From Aureibacter tunicatorum (GTDB lineage: Bacteria > Bacteroidota > Bacteroidia > Cytophagales > Cyclobacteriaceae), in the NCBI RefSeq assembly GCF_036492635.1, contig NZ_AP025305.1, positions 4,606,000 to 4,669,999 of the forward strand: a DNA stretch of 64,000 nt, read 5' to 3'. Position numbers and translations under genes: made by a program. The stretch's first letter is position 1. Each line of letters opens with the position of its first letter. This document shows, piece after piece, positions 53,966 through 62,858 of the stretch. The notes beneath the pieces were generated by a model. The model worked only from the letters and a program-made list of their open reading frames with translations, was not told where the DNA came from and made no database searches.

Positions 53966-56080
53966 TTAATAATATCTATATCTCTCATCTTTTACATCAG
54001 CATTCTTCTGAATTGCCTGATTAACTCCATATGAAGCTCTAGATCTTGCTTTGCTCGCAAGGTTTTGCTTTTCAGTCTTAAGTTGCTCTTCTTTTGCTTC
54101 TGTACCAGGAGCTTTAGTCACAACCTCTATAATTGCAACTCCATTGTCAAGCTTGATAGGACCAGACTTTTGACCAGCATTCAAACCAAACGCAGCTCCA
54201 ACCAATTCAGGAACATATCCTGCATTAGGCAAAGAGTTGTCTGCCAACTTCACTCCGTTTTTAGTGAATACATTAGCTGCGCTTCCATAAGCTATTGCCA
54301 CTTCATTCAAAGCTCCGTTTTTGCCTTTAAGCTTAGCAATGATTTGCTCTGCTTTCTTATCGTTTTTGACTTTGATAGTCAATTGATCTTTAGCTTGATC
54401 AACAGTGCTAGTTCCTTCTTCAACCTCAGTTGTCACTGTAAGAACGATAAAGTTGCCATCAATTTCATAAGCCGGTGAAATCTCTCCGATTCTACCGTCT
54501 CTGTATGCCCATGACACAGCTTGTCTTGCATTACCAAGAGATCCTAATCTTCTATCATTCTTTTGAACATTATTTGCTGTTTCGATTTTCAAACCATCCT
54601 TCTCTGCATTCGCTTTAAACTCTTCGTAATCGTTAGTTGTACTAGCGAAGAAATCAGCTTTACGGTATGCTTCGTCGATAGTTTTATCGCTTGGAGACAA
54701 CTCTCTCTGAATAGAAGCAATTTTATATACATCGCTATTAGCAGTCTCAGTCACATCGATGATATGATACCCAAATTGGGTTTTAACTAATTTAGGCAAC
54801 AAGCCTGTTTTCTTAGCATCAAAAACAGCATTTTCAAACGGCTCAACCATTCTTCCTTTGCCAAACCACCCAAGATCACCGCCTCTTGAAGCAGTACCAT
54901 CTTGACCATGCTCTTTCGCCATTTCAGCAAATGATGCTCCTTTCTTAATTTGGTTCAATACTTTTTGGGCTTCAGCTTTAACTTTAGCATCATCATCTCC
55001 ATTCACTTTGAACAATATATGACTCGCTCTTGCTGATGGTTGATCTCCCTGAGTAATCTCTAGCACTTTATAAAGCGTATAGAACTCACCTTCCTTAGAA
55101 GGGCCAAAAGTACTTCCCGGCTTCAAAATATTAATACTATTTGTCAAATACCTCGGCAAGCTTGCTACTGTATAGTCGCTTACTGGCAAACCATTATCGG
55201 TATTAACTTTTGCGAAAATTGAATCTTCCTTAACCGTTTTCTCAGCTTCAAACTCAGTTTTCAGCTCTTTAATCTCCTTGTTGAAATACTCCTTATCTTC
55301 TTCTGATGGAGTAATTGGAAACTCCACATATTCCACAACTCTGCTTTCTTGAGTTTTAAACTCTTCAGCATGGGCCGCCAAATATTGCTTCAACTCGCTA
55401 TCAGAAACAGAAATAGTCGTATCGTTGATCGAGTAGTAAGGAATATATAAATACTTCACATTAACAGTCTCATTTTGCTCTTTGTAAGCTTTTTCAGCTT
55501 CAATATCTGTCGCATAAGAACCGCCTAAAAGCATGTTCTCATATTTCATTCTCAATCTTCCTGGCTCCAAACCTTGCTCAAACAACTGCCATGAAACTTG
55601 TTGTTGAGGAGGCATGCTACCAAGATTTTTCAAATAATTGATCAAATCTTGCTTGCTGAACTCTCCCGTCTCAGGATTAGTAAAAGCCTGCTTGATTTCA
55701 GGTTGAATATGGTTTCCTTGCACCATGTCGATAATCTCGCTCTCAGGCACTGAAATCCCCAATTCATCATATTCATTGCCATAAGCGATCTTGCTCACCA
55801 ACGATTGCCAAGCTTGATTGCGAATAGTATTCATTTCCGCTTCACCAGGATTACGGCCATTTCTCAAAGCAAAATTTCTCTTTAACTCATCAACTTCTTG
55901 TTGATATTCTTGCAAAGTAATTTTTTGTCCCGCAATTTCTCCAACAACTTGTTTTGAATTACCCTTCAATATTGAATTCGGGCCCAATAAATCTCCTCCA
56001 ACCAAGAAAAGAGCTAAACCAACAGTAATCACCCCTACGGCAAGACCTGTCTTCTCTCTTATTTTACTAATTAATGCCAT
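53966..56080 (-). CDS. PpiD/SurA-type periplasmic peptidyl-prolyl isomerase and chaperone
   Basis: The 704-residue protein has one N-terminal membrane anchor (about 13-33, LAVGVITVGLALFLVGGDLLG) and a SurA_N-like chaperone region (GEIAGQKITLQEYQQEVDELKR...). A parvulin domain follows at about 348-440 (ARASHILFKVNGDD, GGDLGWFGKGRMVEPFENAVF, GYHIIDV). A long C-terminal chaperone-like part contains a degenerate second parvulin-like segment ending GVAIIEVVTK. It matches Bacteroidota PpiD-like proteins (about 700 residues), which help fold outer-membrane and secreted proteins, fitting a genome with giant T9SS exports. It lies 231 bases after the corC-like gene on the same strand. Confidence 0.93.
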   Translation of the reverse strand: MALISKIREKTGLAVGVITVGLALFLVGGDLLGPNSILKGNSKQVVGEIAGQKITLQEYQQEVDELKRNFALRNGRNPGEAEMNTIRNQAWQSLVSKIAYGNEYDELGISVPESEIIDMVQGNHIQPEIKQAFTNPETGEFSKQDLINYLKNLGSMPPQQQVSWQLFEQGLEPGRLRMKYENMLLGGSYATDIEAEKAYKEQNETVNVKYLYIPYYSINDTTISVSDSELKQYLAAHAEEFKTQESRVVEYVEFPITPSEEDKEYFNKEIKELKTEFEAEKTVKEDSIFAKVNTDNGLPVSDYTVASLPRYLTNSINILKPGSTFGPSKEGEFYTLYKVLEITQGDQPSARASHILFKVNGDDDAKVKAEAQKVLNQIKKGASFAEMAKEHGQDGTASRGGDLGWFGKGRMVEPFENAVFDAKKTGLLPKLVKTQFGYHIIDVTETANSDVYKIASIQRELSPSDKTIDEAYRKADFFASTTNDYEEFKANAEKDGLKIETANNVQKNDRRLGSLGNARQAVSWAYRDGRIGEISPAYEIDGNFIVLTVTTEVEEGTSTVDQAKDQLTIKVKNDKKAEQIIAKLKGKNGALNEVAIAYGSAANVFTKNGVKLADNSLPNAGYVPELVGAAFGLNAGQKSGPIKLDNGVAIIEVVTKAPGTEAKEEQLKTEKQNLASKARSRASYGVNQAIQKNADVKDERYRYY

Positions 56081-56311
56081 TTTTTATACTTTAATAAAGC
56101 GAATTTTAATATGTTACCTGTAAACCTAAAATTTCCCCAAAGTCAATTTTTCACTTCTCAATTTGAGAATTCTAACAAGGAAAAAGACTAAAAATCGAAA
56201 AACACTTTTAGCTACGAAAAATAAGCTTATCAGCGTAATTTTAAAAGCAAAGATAAAAAAATTATCTTGTTTACAATTTATTTAGACATATTAATAACAT
56301 GCAGATAATGA

Positions 56312-57598
56312 TCAAGAATGGTTTTTATCTTCCAACAATTCCAGCTTCACTGTGTCTATCCTGTTATCCTCCATTTTCAACACCGTGATTTTATAAGGCT
56401 CTATAATGATTTCTTCATGAAGCTCCGGAATATTTCCTGTAGCCGTCAAGATAAAACCGCCAATAGTGTCATATTCACCCGTAGGAATATCCCAGCCATA
56501 TTTTTCATTAATATCGTCAATTTCGTGTCTAGCGCTCAATATGTACGTGCTTTCATCAATCTTTTGCTCCACAAGAGACTCGTCATCATGCTCATCTTGT
56601 ATTTCACCAAAGATCTCCTCCATGATGTCCTCTGTGCAGACTATGCCCGAAGTGCCGCCATATTCATCAACAACCAAAGCGATGCTTTTCCTTTTATTTA
56701 GAAAATTGATCATCAAATCCTTCGCTGGCATAGTCTCCGTGACGATCATGATTGTTTGCAATATTTCTTTTATCTTGTTCGGCTTTTTGAACAATGAATT
56801 GGAATGGCAATAACCCACTACTTCATCTATAGAGTCTTTATAAACAACAATTTTTGAATGTCCGGAATTAGTGAAAACAGACCTTAATTCCTCTATGGAA
56901 TCATGCAAATCCACAGCTTCGATATCTGTTCGAGGAATCATGCAATCCCTTACCTTCAGATTCTTAAACTCCAAAGCATTCGTAAATATTTTGGTATCCA
57001 CTTCACTAAGCTCAGGAGCCTCGTATTCCATTCTTGTTTTTATATAATTATTTAAATCAGTCATCCCAAATGCAGGCACCTCATCATTATAATCTCTCCC
57101 CATCATAGTAATCATCAACTTAGAGAGGCTCATTATGACATATGCCGGTATAAACAGCAAATAATAAAATAAAAGCATTGGTATGGAAAAAGCCATCAAA
57201 AACCCATTGGGGTTTAGCAAGAAAATACTCTTGGGAGTGAACTCCGCGGTAAACAAAACAACGATCGTGGAAACAATTGTTTGCGCCAATAAAATCAACA
57301 TATCGTTTTTGGGATCGATAATTTCCCAATGCGCATTCAAAATCTCCATGATTTGAGCCATGTAGATACCATAGATCACCAAAGCCACTGTATTACCTAT
57401 CAGAGTAGTACCTATATATCTGCTGCTATTCGGAAAGTAAAGATTGGAAATTATCTTAGCGGCCAGCTTGCCTTTCTTTTTTTCAAGTTCAATAGCCAGC
57501 TTGTCCGAAGAAAAAAATGCGATCTCCATCCCGGAAAAAAATGCGGACAGAATCAATGAAATTGCCACTATTGTCAATGGTGTTTGTAGTTCGCTCAT
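56312..57598 (-). CDS. CorC/HlyC-family membrane protein (DUF21-CBS-CorC)
   Basis: The 428-residue protein has the three-part architecture of the family: an N-terminal DUF21 transmembrane domain (about 1-190, four hydrophobic segments starting ISLILSAFFSGMEIAFFSS), a CBS pair (about 212-335, with MIPRTDIEAVDL and VVDEYGGTSGIVCTEDIMEEIFGEI) and a C-terminal CorC_HlyC beta domain (about 345-420, YILSARHEIDDINEKYGW and TIGGFIL). Members are called hemolysins or magnesium/cobalt efflux proteins; evidence for haemolysis is weak and magnesium homeostasis is the better guess. It follows the LptC and small membrane protein genes on the same strand with a 27-base gap, a gene order common in Bacteroidota. 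Confidence 0.95.
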   Translation of the reverse strand: MSELQTPLTIVAISLILSAFFSGMEIAFFSSDKLAIELEKKKGKLAAKIISNLYFPNSSRYIGTTLIGNTVALVIYGIYMAQIMEILNAHWEIIDPKNDMLILLAQTIVSTIVVLFTAEFTPKSIFLLNPNGFLMAFSIPMLLFYYLLFIPAYVIMSLSKLMITMMGRDYNDEVPAFGMTDLNNYIKTRMEYEAPELSEVDTKIFTNALEFKNLKVRDCMIPRTDIEAVDLHDSIEELRSVFTNSGHSKIVVYKDSIDEVVGYCHSNSLFKKPNKIKEILQTIMIVTETMPAKDLMINFLNKRKSIALVVDEYGGTSGIVCTEDIMEEIFGEIQDEHDDESLVEQKIDESTYILSARHEIDDINEKYGWDIPTGEYDTIGGFILTATGNIPELHEEIIIEPYKITVLKMEDNRIDTVKLELLEDKNHS

Positions 57599-57625
57599 TA
57601 TGAGGGCTTATTTTTTATCCCAAAT

Positions 57626-57877
57626 TCAAGTTTGGGAGGACTCGTTGTCTTTTCTTTTTTTTAATTGATAATAAAACAGCAATGCAACGCTTATCATGAA
57701 CACAAAATAAGAACTTTGAATTCCTTGCGTCATCGTCAAATGGACGCCTATCATGAAAAAAGCCACTGACAATGACAAAGCAATTACATTAATCAACTTT
57801 TCGGTTTTCTCCTTTGGCTGCTTTGCTTGCTTGCCTTTATTTTGCTTCTGTGGTGTCTTTTTCAATTTCTTCTTCAT
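57626..57877 (-). CDS. Small two-segment membrane protein
   Basis: The 83-residue product starts with 26 very basic residues (MKKKLKKTPQKQNKGKQ...), followed by two hydrophobic segments (about 30-48 and 55-70) and a charged tail (KKRKDNESSQT). It has no known catalytic motif. Its start overlaps the end of lptC by 41 bases and the corC-like gene begins 27 bases after its stop, so it is embedded in the envelope operon and probably real. A conserved small membrane gene at this place in related genomes would support a role with LptC or the CorC-like protein. Function unknown. Confidence 0.75.
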   Translation of the reverse strand: MKKKLKKTPQKQNKGKQAKQPKEKTEKLINVIALSLSVAFFMIGVHLTMTQGIQSSYFVFMISVALLFYYQLKKRKDNESSQT

Positions 57878-58409
57878 CCTCTGACTCTAAAGTTACTGTT
57901 CCCTTTGGCTCCAATATCACATATGACGAAAAATCCTGATTCGCCTCGAGACCATTGCCAAGAAGAACCTCGCCGTCTGTTTCAATACGAACAAATTTAT
58001 CCGTGTATAGCTTTTTTTCATCAGGAGCCCAATACAATTCCTCGGTATTCAATTGCTCATCATTCTGCAAGCCCTTGACAACCACGTCCCCAGAAACCTT
58101 CCAAAGATTATTCTCTTTCTCATAATAGCAATGATTGGCTTTCAAAGAGCTGGAAACAGTCCCATCCTTTTCCCATTGCTCTATGTATATCCCATCTGGA
58201 AACTCCTGATCTTGATTCATATACTGCAGCATTTTCGCTGTCTTCATATAAATCTTGACAATAGCCGAGTCACTATAATACAAATCCACATCCGTGCTTT
58301 CAAGTATTGGTCCTTCATAAACTTCAGGCAACTTATCCTTGTCCTTGGATGAACAAGAATACAATACTGCTATAGCCAACATGCTTGATATCAAAAACAG
58401 TTTTTTCAT
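57837..58409 (-). CDS. lptC: LptC-like LPS-export lipoprotein
   Basis: From the ATG at 58409 the 190-residue protein is a lipoprotein (MKKLFLISSMLAIAVLYSC, lipobox LYSC). The upstream frame would add 13 residues before the signal and is rejected. A beta-jellyroll of the LptC/LptA/OstA class follows: ESTDVDLYYSDSAIVKIYMKTAK, FPDGIYIEQWEKDG, NHCYYEKENNLWKVSGDVVVKG, LNTEELYWAPDEKKLYTDKFVRI. LptC takes lipopolysaccharide from the LptBFG transporter and hands it to LptA. Bacteroidota LptC proteins are often lipid-anchored rather than transmembrane, as here. It ends in an acidic tail and overlaps the next gene by 41 bases. Confidence 0.92.
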   Translation of the reverse strand: MKKLFLISSMLAIAVLYSCSSKDKDKLPEVYEGPILESTDVDLYYSDSAIVKIYMKTAKMLQYMNQDQEFPDGIYIEQWEKDGTVSSSLKANHCYYEKENNLWKVSGDVVVKGLQNDEQLNTEELYWAPDEKKLYTDKFVRIETDGEVLLGNGLEANQDFSSYVILEPKGTVTLESEDEEEIEKDTTEAK

Positions 58410-58537
58410 CTTATAATCATGAAAAATTTTCGCGATACAACATCTCAACGTTTGACAATGCGTCTCTATATCGATAAATATCCAACGTCAATATACAAAG
58501 TTAACGCTTATTTTATCAAATGTACTGAGCGTAAATA

Positions 58538-58564
58538 AAAAAAGCGGCCTAATTGCCGCTTTTT
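58538..58564 (-). terminator. Terminator of TPR-protein gene
   Basis: AAAAGCGGC, loop AATTAG and GCCGCTTTT followed by T-rich sequence on the minus strand, about 40 bases after the stop codon. Confidence 0.85.
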
Positions 58565-58604
58565 AAACTTAAATATCTCATATAAGTGCTTCATTGCACT
58601 GATA

Positions 58605-59921
58605 TTAATCTCTTTTTCTTACTGTCACAGATTTGTTAATCCAGCATCCTACAGTCAAAGGATCACCTACGTTCATGTTGTAAGTAAAGATCTCTTCTCC
58701 TGAAGGGAACTGAGACTTAGCCGCATTCATTCCCTTAGAATTCCCAGCTTTGGCATACATGTCATACGCAGCTATGAATACCGCTCTGTCCTCTACCTTG
58801 TTAACACCCTTTTTGCATGACTCATATGAATTCATGTAAAGATTTCCAATAATAGAATAAGCTTCTTTCAAAGTTGGGTCGTTTTGCAATGCTGACATTG
58901 CCTCTGATCTAGCCTTCGAAAGTTGACCTCTTTTGGAATACACAGACGCTTTTTCCAAGCTCATTTCCGCTTTTTTCACATTGTCTTCTGTCAAAGCAAT
59001 CGCTTGATCGTAGAATTTCAACGCTTCATCGTAATTCTTGTTTTGCTTATGCTTCAATGCCAAAATCTTAGACAAACCATAAGTAGGGTCAGCTTCATTC
59101 ACTACCGCTGCGGCATCCAAGAATACCTGCAAGTCCATGCACTTTCCAACAATACAAAGCTTCAATAAGAATTTCGCCATCTTAAGATCAGAAGGATTCT
59201 CTCTATACTTTGGCTCCAAGTTAGCCTGAATCATATCGCAGTCAACCTTTACCGTACCTGCCAACAACTCATCTATCTTCGTCCACTTAGCTTCCAATTT
59301 CTTTGTATCCTTTCCTGCCTTTGTCAATGACTTTACTTTTTCTTCCAAAATGCTAGTCACTTGCTCATAAATCAAGAATACAGACTTGTCATCCAATGCT
59401 TCAGGGTTATGCTTTTTCAATCTTCTAGAGATATCCATGTAAGCCACCAAGTTTTGGTCATATATCTTTGAGCCATTAACCTCAAAAGCTTCTTTCATCG
59501 TATTAAAAACAAACTGATATTTCTCTTTGTCTCTAATATACAAAGCGTAAGAAGCTAGTGCTTTTCTGTTTAGCACATTCTCTTTCTGCCCGAAAAACTC
59601 GATTCTCTTATCATACAAAGCCATCGCTTTGTCTGCATACTGAACTCTAAGCTCTTTATTCTCTTTATTCTTTTTTGAAAGGCCTTCATATACCTTCGCT
59701 CCATTGATATACAATGACTTGTTCAAGTTAGGAGCTTTTTCCAACAACCATTCCATTGGTTCCTCTGCAGACGCAAAATCCTTTTGCTTCACATAATCGG
59801 TATAAAGCACATTCTTTTCCTTAGCTGCCTCTTCCTCTCCCTGCGGCCAATTCCATTGGGCGTTGGCTAGAGGAGAAAAGCCAAGAAAAATCATGGCAGC
59901 CATGATCAATTTCTTCTTCAT
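58605..59921 (-). CDS. Exported tetratricopeptide-repeat protein
   Basis: The 438-residue protein has a signal peptide (MKKKLIMAAMIFLGFSPLANAQ). The mature part is built of helical TPR-like pairs: NLNKSLYINGAKVYEGLSK near the start and, best conserved, residues about 270-365 (YDEALKFYDQAIALTEDNVKKAEMSLEKASVYSKRGQLSKARSEAMSALQNDPTLKEAYSIIGNLYMNSYESC in outline). Such periplasmic or outer-membrane TPR proteins in Bacteroidota are scaffold or assembly factors, often linked to the envelope genes next to them; here lptC follows with a terminator between. It has six Cys including a cysteine-rich stretch VGKCMDL. Substrate or partner unknown. Confidence 0.88.
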   Translation of the reverse strand: MKKKLIMAAMIFLGFSPLANAQWNWPQGEEEAAKEKNVLYTDYVKQKDFASAEEPMEWLLEKAPNLNKSLYINGAKVYEGLSKKNKENKELRVQYADKAMALYDKRIEFFGQKENVLNRKALASYALYIRDKEKYQFVFNTMKEAFEVNGSKIYDQNLVAYMDISRRLKKHNPEALDDKSVFLIYEQVTSILEEKVKSLTKAGKDTKKLEAKWTKIDELLAGTVKVDCDMIQANLEPKYRENPSDLKMAKFLLKLCIVGKCMDLQVFLDAAAVVNEADPTYGLSKILALKHKQNKNYDEALKFYDQAIALTEDNVKKAEMSLEKASVYSKRGQLSKARSEAMSALQNDPTLKEAYSIIGNLYMNSYESCKKGVNKVEDRAVFIAAYDMYAKAGNSKGMNAAKSQFPSGEEIFTYNMNVGDPLTVGCWINKSVTVRKRD

Positions 59922-60167
59922 AATTCAGGTGATTTAATTCGTTAGGGTTTAAATAAGTTGATTATACTTCTTCGTTCGATTATTTTTAGATATAATCTTT
60001 AAATTTAAAAAATATATTTCTAATACAAAAAAGTATAAATCAATATGATACTAAATTTTGATTGCGCGTATTTATAAAACGATAAAAAAACCATATTATT
60101 ATATACTTTATTTATTTTTTATAAGAATAATTTATTTTACACTACATTAAATCACATTAACAAAACT

Positions 60168-60869
60168 ATGGCTTTGTCTATTTCCAAACAAAATGAAATC
60201 CTACTAAACAGTCTCAGGTTAAAATATGAAGCAGCCTCAGACAAGAAGAAAGCTCTTCAGAAAAATCAATATTTCAGAAATTTATTTGAGTCTTATGGGA
60301 TTTCAAACCCTGACAGAAGGGCAATAGACAAGCAAGTGCAAAGAGAAATCAATTATAAATTGCTAGAAAACGACATCAAAACGATAGTGAAAACTGCGTA
60401 TCAGAAAAAGCAAAGAGAATGGCAACACTTCGCTATGGAAATTCATTTCAGCAGCCGAAAAACATGGGTGGAGAATGACCTGAAAACTATAGAATTCATG
60501 CTTGTCAACAAGTCTTGGTGGGACACCGTCGACTATATTTCATCGAATAGCCTAGGCGAGTTCATGAAGAAAAGAAAAGAGCAACAGGTAGAGACATTTA
60601 AAAAGTGGAGAACTTCCTACAATATCTGGTTGAGAAGAGCGTCAATATTATTCCAATTGAAATACAAAGAAAAAACTGATATTGACATGCTTGCCAAAAA
60701 CATTATCCCTTCGCTGAGTTCAAATGAATTTTTCCTTCAAAAAGCCATTGGGTGGTCGCTAAGGCAATATGCCAAGACCGACCCAAACTTTGTTTCAAAC
60801 TTCGTGGATGAACATGACATCTCCGGTTTAGCCCGAAGAGAAGCCCTCAAACACATTAATAAGTCTTAA
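60168..60869 (+). CDS. AlkD-type DNA alkylation repair glycosylase
   Basis: The 233-residue all-helical protein is a HEAT-like-repeat DNA glycosylase. Family residues fit in fixed register with Bacillus AlkD (offset nine): Trp118 and Asp122 (SWWDTVD), Arg157 (WLRRASI), Trp196 (AIGWSLRQY). These line the DNA-binding groove and the Asp is the proposed catalytic residue. Expected role: excision of bulky or positively charged N3/N7-alkylated purines in the cytoplasm. It is monocistronic, and its last 14 bases overlap the end of the convergent secreted-protein gene. A short Lys-rich N-terminal region precedes the first helix pair, as in homologues. Confidence 0.95.
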   Translation: MALSISKQNEILLNSLRLKYEAASDKKKALQKNQYFRNLFESYGISNPDRRAIDKQVQREINYKLLENDIKTIVKTAYQKKQREWQHFAMEIHFSSRKTWVENDLKTIEFMLVNKSWWDTVDYISSNSLGEFMKKRKEQQVETFKKWRTSYNIWLRRASILFQLKYKEKTDIDMLAKNIIPSLSSNEFFLQKAIGWSLRQYAKTDPNFVSNFVDEHDISGLARREALKHINKS

Positions 60870-61563
60870 TCGCCACAGGCTTTAAGATTAAAGCGTCTTC
60901 ATACGAATTCTTCGTATTTTCATTAACTATTGACCAAACTCTTAAACTCTCATTCGCATTCAAGCTTACCATTTTTTGATGCTGATATTTTTCCGTCGAA
61001 TAGTCTTTGCCATAAATACTAATATCAGGCCTGTCTACAAATCCTAATACTTGGTACTCGTTATTAGGCTTTTTCTTTTGTGACGTCAATGTACTCTTAA
61101 AATCAGGAGAATTTAGATAATACTCATGATCAGTAGGAAAAGAATAAATCATCTTGTGTCTATGATGCAAAGCTACGTCTTTGAACTTTGCGCCATGCAT
61201 CATATCGACAATCACTGGATTCAAATTAGAACACATATAGACTGAAAGCCAACCTTCGTCTCCATTGGCATTATGAATGGGGTAATTGTCTTCATGCACT
61301 TCATTGGTTACTTGAAAGGCATAATTCAAACCATTATCATCAGTTAAAATAATATAATCGCCAGCGTTGAACTCATTAGCATAAGAATCACTCGTAAAAA
61401 AAGAAAAAATCACATGATGCTGGTTATTCTGTTGAAATATGCTCAAACTAGCAGTCGCCGGATGAGCGTTGCGCAACAAAATGTAATTCGATTGGCCTGA
61501 TGCCGTAGCTATGCTTGCCAAACTTATCACAAAGCAAATACCTAATATCATTAAAGATTTCAT
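60856..61563 (-). CDS. Secreted protein of unknown function
   Basis: I choose the ATG at 61563 (MKSLMILGICF) since GAGGGG lies just before it; the frame extends six codons upstream. The 235-residue product has a signal peptide (LGICFVISLASIATASGQ) and a probable all-beta mature domain: NYILLRNAHPATASLSIFQQ, FNAGDYIILTDDNGLNYAFQVTNE, and a His-rich central part (HHRHKMIYSFPTDHEYY). No family is recognised. It has only two cysteines, one in the signal. It is convergent with the AlkD gene and overlaps its last 14 bases. Confidence 0.75.
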   Translation of the reverse strand: MKSLMILGICFVISLASIATASGQSNYILLRNAHPATASLSIFQQNNQHHVIFSFFTSDSYANEFNAGDYIILTDDNGLNYAFQVTNEVHEDNYPIHNANGDEGWLSVYMCSNLNPVIVDMMHGAKFKDVALHHRHKMIYSFPTDHEYYLNSPDFKSTLTSQKKKPNNEYQVLGFVDRPDISIYGKDYSTEKYQHQKMVSLNANESLRVWSIVNENTKNSYEDALILKPVAIKTY

Positions 61564-61898
61564 ATCGTCCCCTCTTTTCAATTACACTATCTTTTATTTT
61601 GTATATTAAGAAAATAATTTGCCAAATGAATGTTTAAAAATTACGCTAAAAGACCTAATATCTAAATAACAGTTTTCAACATAGATTTAGATATTAATAA
61701 GCCATCACTGAAAAAAAATACTCATTCCCATCAATTATCAACGATCAATATAACCTTTAGAAGATAATAGCTTTTTCTACTTTTATCCCCCCTTAAATTC
61801 ACTCATCAATATTTTTAAAGAAAAAAAAAGCGATTTGTTTGTGTCGTTATGCATGAATTACTACATTTGCATCCGCTTACAGAAAACGATAAGCCAAT
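61564..61898. other. Noncoding stretch before tRNA cluster
   Basis: 335 AT-rich bases. The only element I can support is the tRNA promoter at 61838-61869. Confidence 0.6.
61838..61869 (+). promoter_or_regulatory. Bacteroidota-type promoter of tRNA-Arg cluster
   Basis: TTTG (61838-61841), 20 bases and TACATTTG (61862-61869) match the Bacteroidota minus-33 / minus-7 consensus (TTTG, 17-23 bases, TAnnTTTG) exactly. The expected start point lies near 61876, about 23 bases before the first tRNA. Confidence 0.8.
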
Positions 61899-61972
61899 GG
61901 TTCCGTAGCTCAACTGGATAGAGCAACTGCCTTCTAAGCAGTAGGTTAAAGGTTCGAGTCCTTTCGGAATCA
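61899..61972 (+). tRNA. tRNA-Arg (TCT), copy 1
   Basis: The 74-base cloverleaf has acceptor GGTTCCG/CGGAATC (with one G-T pair), D-arm with AGCTCAACTGGATAGAGC, anticodon loop CTTCTAA giving TCT (reads AGA/AGG) and T-arm GGTTCGAGTCC. The CCA end is not encoded. Confidence 0.97.
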
Positions 61973-62005
61973 CTTCTTGAAAAAATTCTTCTTTACGAAG
62001 ACAAT

Positions 62006-62079
62006 GGTTCCGTAGCTCAACTGGATAGAGCAACTGCCTTCTAAGCAGTAGGTTAAAGGTTCGAGTCCTTTCGGAATCA
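62006..62079 (+). tRNA. tRNA-Arg (TCT), copy 2
   Basis: Identical to copy 1 and placed exactly 107 bases downstream; the 33-base spacer is repeated as well. Confidence 0.97.
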
Positions 62080-62112
62080 CTTCTTGAAAAAATTCTTCTT
62101 TGCGAAGATAAT

Positions 62113-62186
62113 GGTTCCGTAGCTCAACTGGATAGAGCAACTGCCTTCTAAGCAGTAGGTTAAAGGTTCGAGTCCTTTCGGAATCA
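62113..62186 (+). tRNA. tRNA-Arg (TCT), copy 3
   Basis: Identical to copies 1 and 2, again 107 bases on; the preceding spacer differs from the first at two positions only. A terminator follows. Confidence 0.97.
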
Positions 62187-62187
62187 C

Positions 62188-62222
62188 AAAAAAAGGATTG
62201 CGTTTATCGCAGTCCTTTTTTT
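62188..62222. terminator. Bidirectional terminator after tRNA cluster
   Basis: A7, GGATTGCG, a short loop, CGCAGTCC, T7: an eight-pair GC stem with one mismatch, starting right after tRNA copy 3 and also placed to end the convergent ArsC-like gene. Confidence 0.9.
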
Positions 62223-62226
62223 ATTT

Positions 62227-62598
62227 TCAAACCACATTGCAATCAAGCTCAAGATCATGAGGCCCTTTCACAAATTTGCATCCTGAGGATGTCGCGATTA
62301 TCGGAGTTTTTATCATATTCGGGTTTCGCTGTAGGATTTTCAACAAATCCACTTCCGAATACTCATCAAACTCGCTCAATATCTCCTCGCTCAAAACAGC
62401 TTTGTCAACCAATTTTATCAATCCAACACCCAACTCTTCACACAATCTCATGATTCGTGTATTGCTCGGCATATTTCGAACAATATCAACCTCCCTGACA
62501 AATTGAAAGACATTCTTTGCTTGCACCAATAGCTCCTTATCAAGCAATTTCTCACCGTTGTAATAGAACAAGACTTCATTATTATGATTTTGCAGCAT
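62227..62598 (-). CDS. ArsC/Spx-like protein lacking the catalytic Cys
   Basis: The 123-residue protein resembles the ArsC thioredoxin-like family in its C-terminal part: EEILSEFDEYSEVDLLKILQRNPNMIKTPI fits the arsenate-reductase 'L..IL..NP.LI..PI' block and is followed by a GCKFVKGP tail. The N-terminal strand, however, reads VLFYYNGEKLLDKE where ArsC has the NPxCSKS loop, so the redox Cys is absent. Such degenerate members occur in Bacteroidota and probably do not reduce arsenate; binding to a partner is more likely. It is monocistronic and convergent with the tRNA cluster. Confidence 0.75.
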   Translation of the reverse strand: MLQNHNNEVLFYYNGEKLLDKELLVQAKNVFQFVREVDIVRNMPSNTRIMRLCEELGVGLIKLVDKAVLSEEILSEFDEYSEVDLLKILQRNPNMIKTPIIATSSGCKFVKGPHDLELDCNVV

Positions 62599-62812
62599 GT
62601 CTCTTAAGTTTAGTTGATCGAATTATTTAAATATTTAATTTAAAATAAATCACAAAAACTACTATGACTCCGCTCATCACGGCAAGTGATTTTGATCTAT
62701 AAAGCTTCATAAGCCTTCCTAATCATTGATCTTCATGACTCCGAGGCCGCTTTAAAGAAAAAGTCTAATTAATTATCACTTTAATTTTATGTAAAAATCG
62801 TTAAAATTAATG

Positions 62813-62820
62813 TAGTTTTG
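62813..62820 (+). promoter_or_regulatory. Possible minus-7 element of purK
   Basis: TAGTTTTG matches TAnnTTTG and lies 38 bases before the purK start codon. No good TTTG is present at the right upstream distance (TTTTAT only). Confidence 0.4.
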
Positions 62821-62858
62821 TATTCGCTATCATCAATTCTAAACACACCGATACATAC

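Noticed and set aside
61815-62033. Minus-strand frame of 72 codons across the tRNA cluster
   Set aside because: Reads antisense through tRNA copies 1 and 2; a familiar false frame over tRNA genes.
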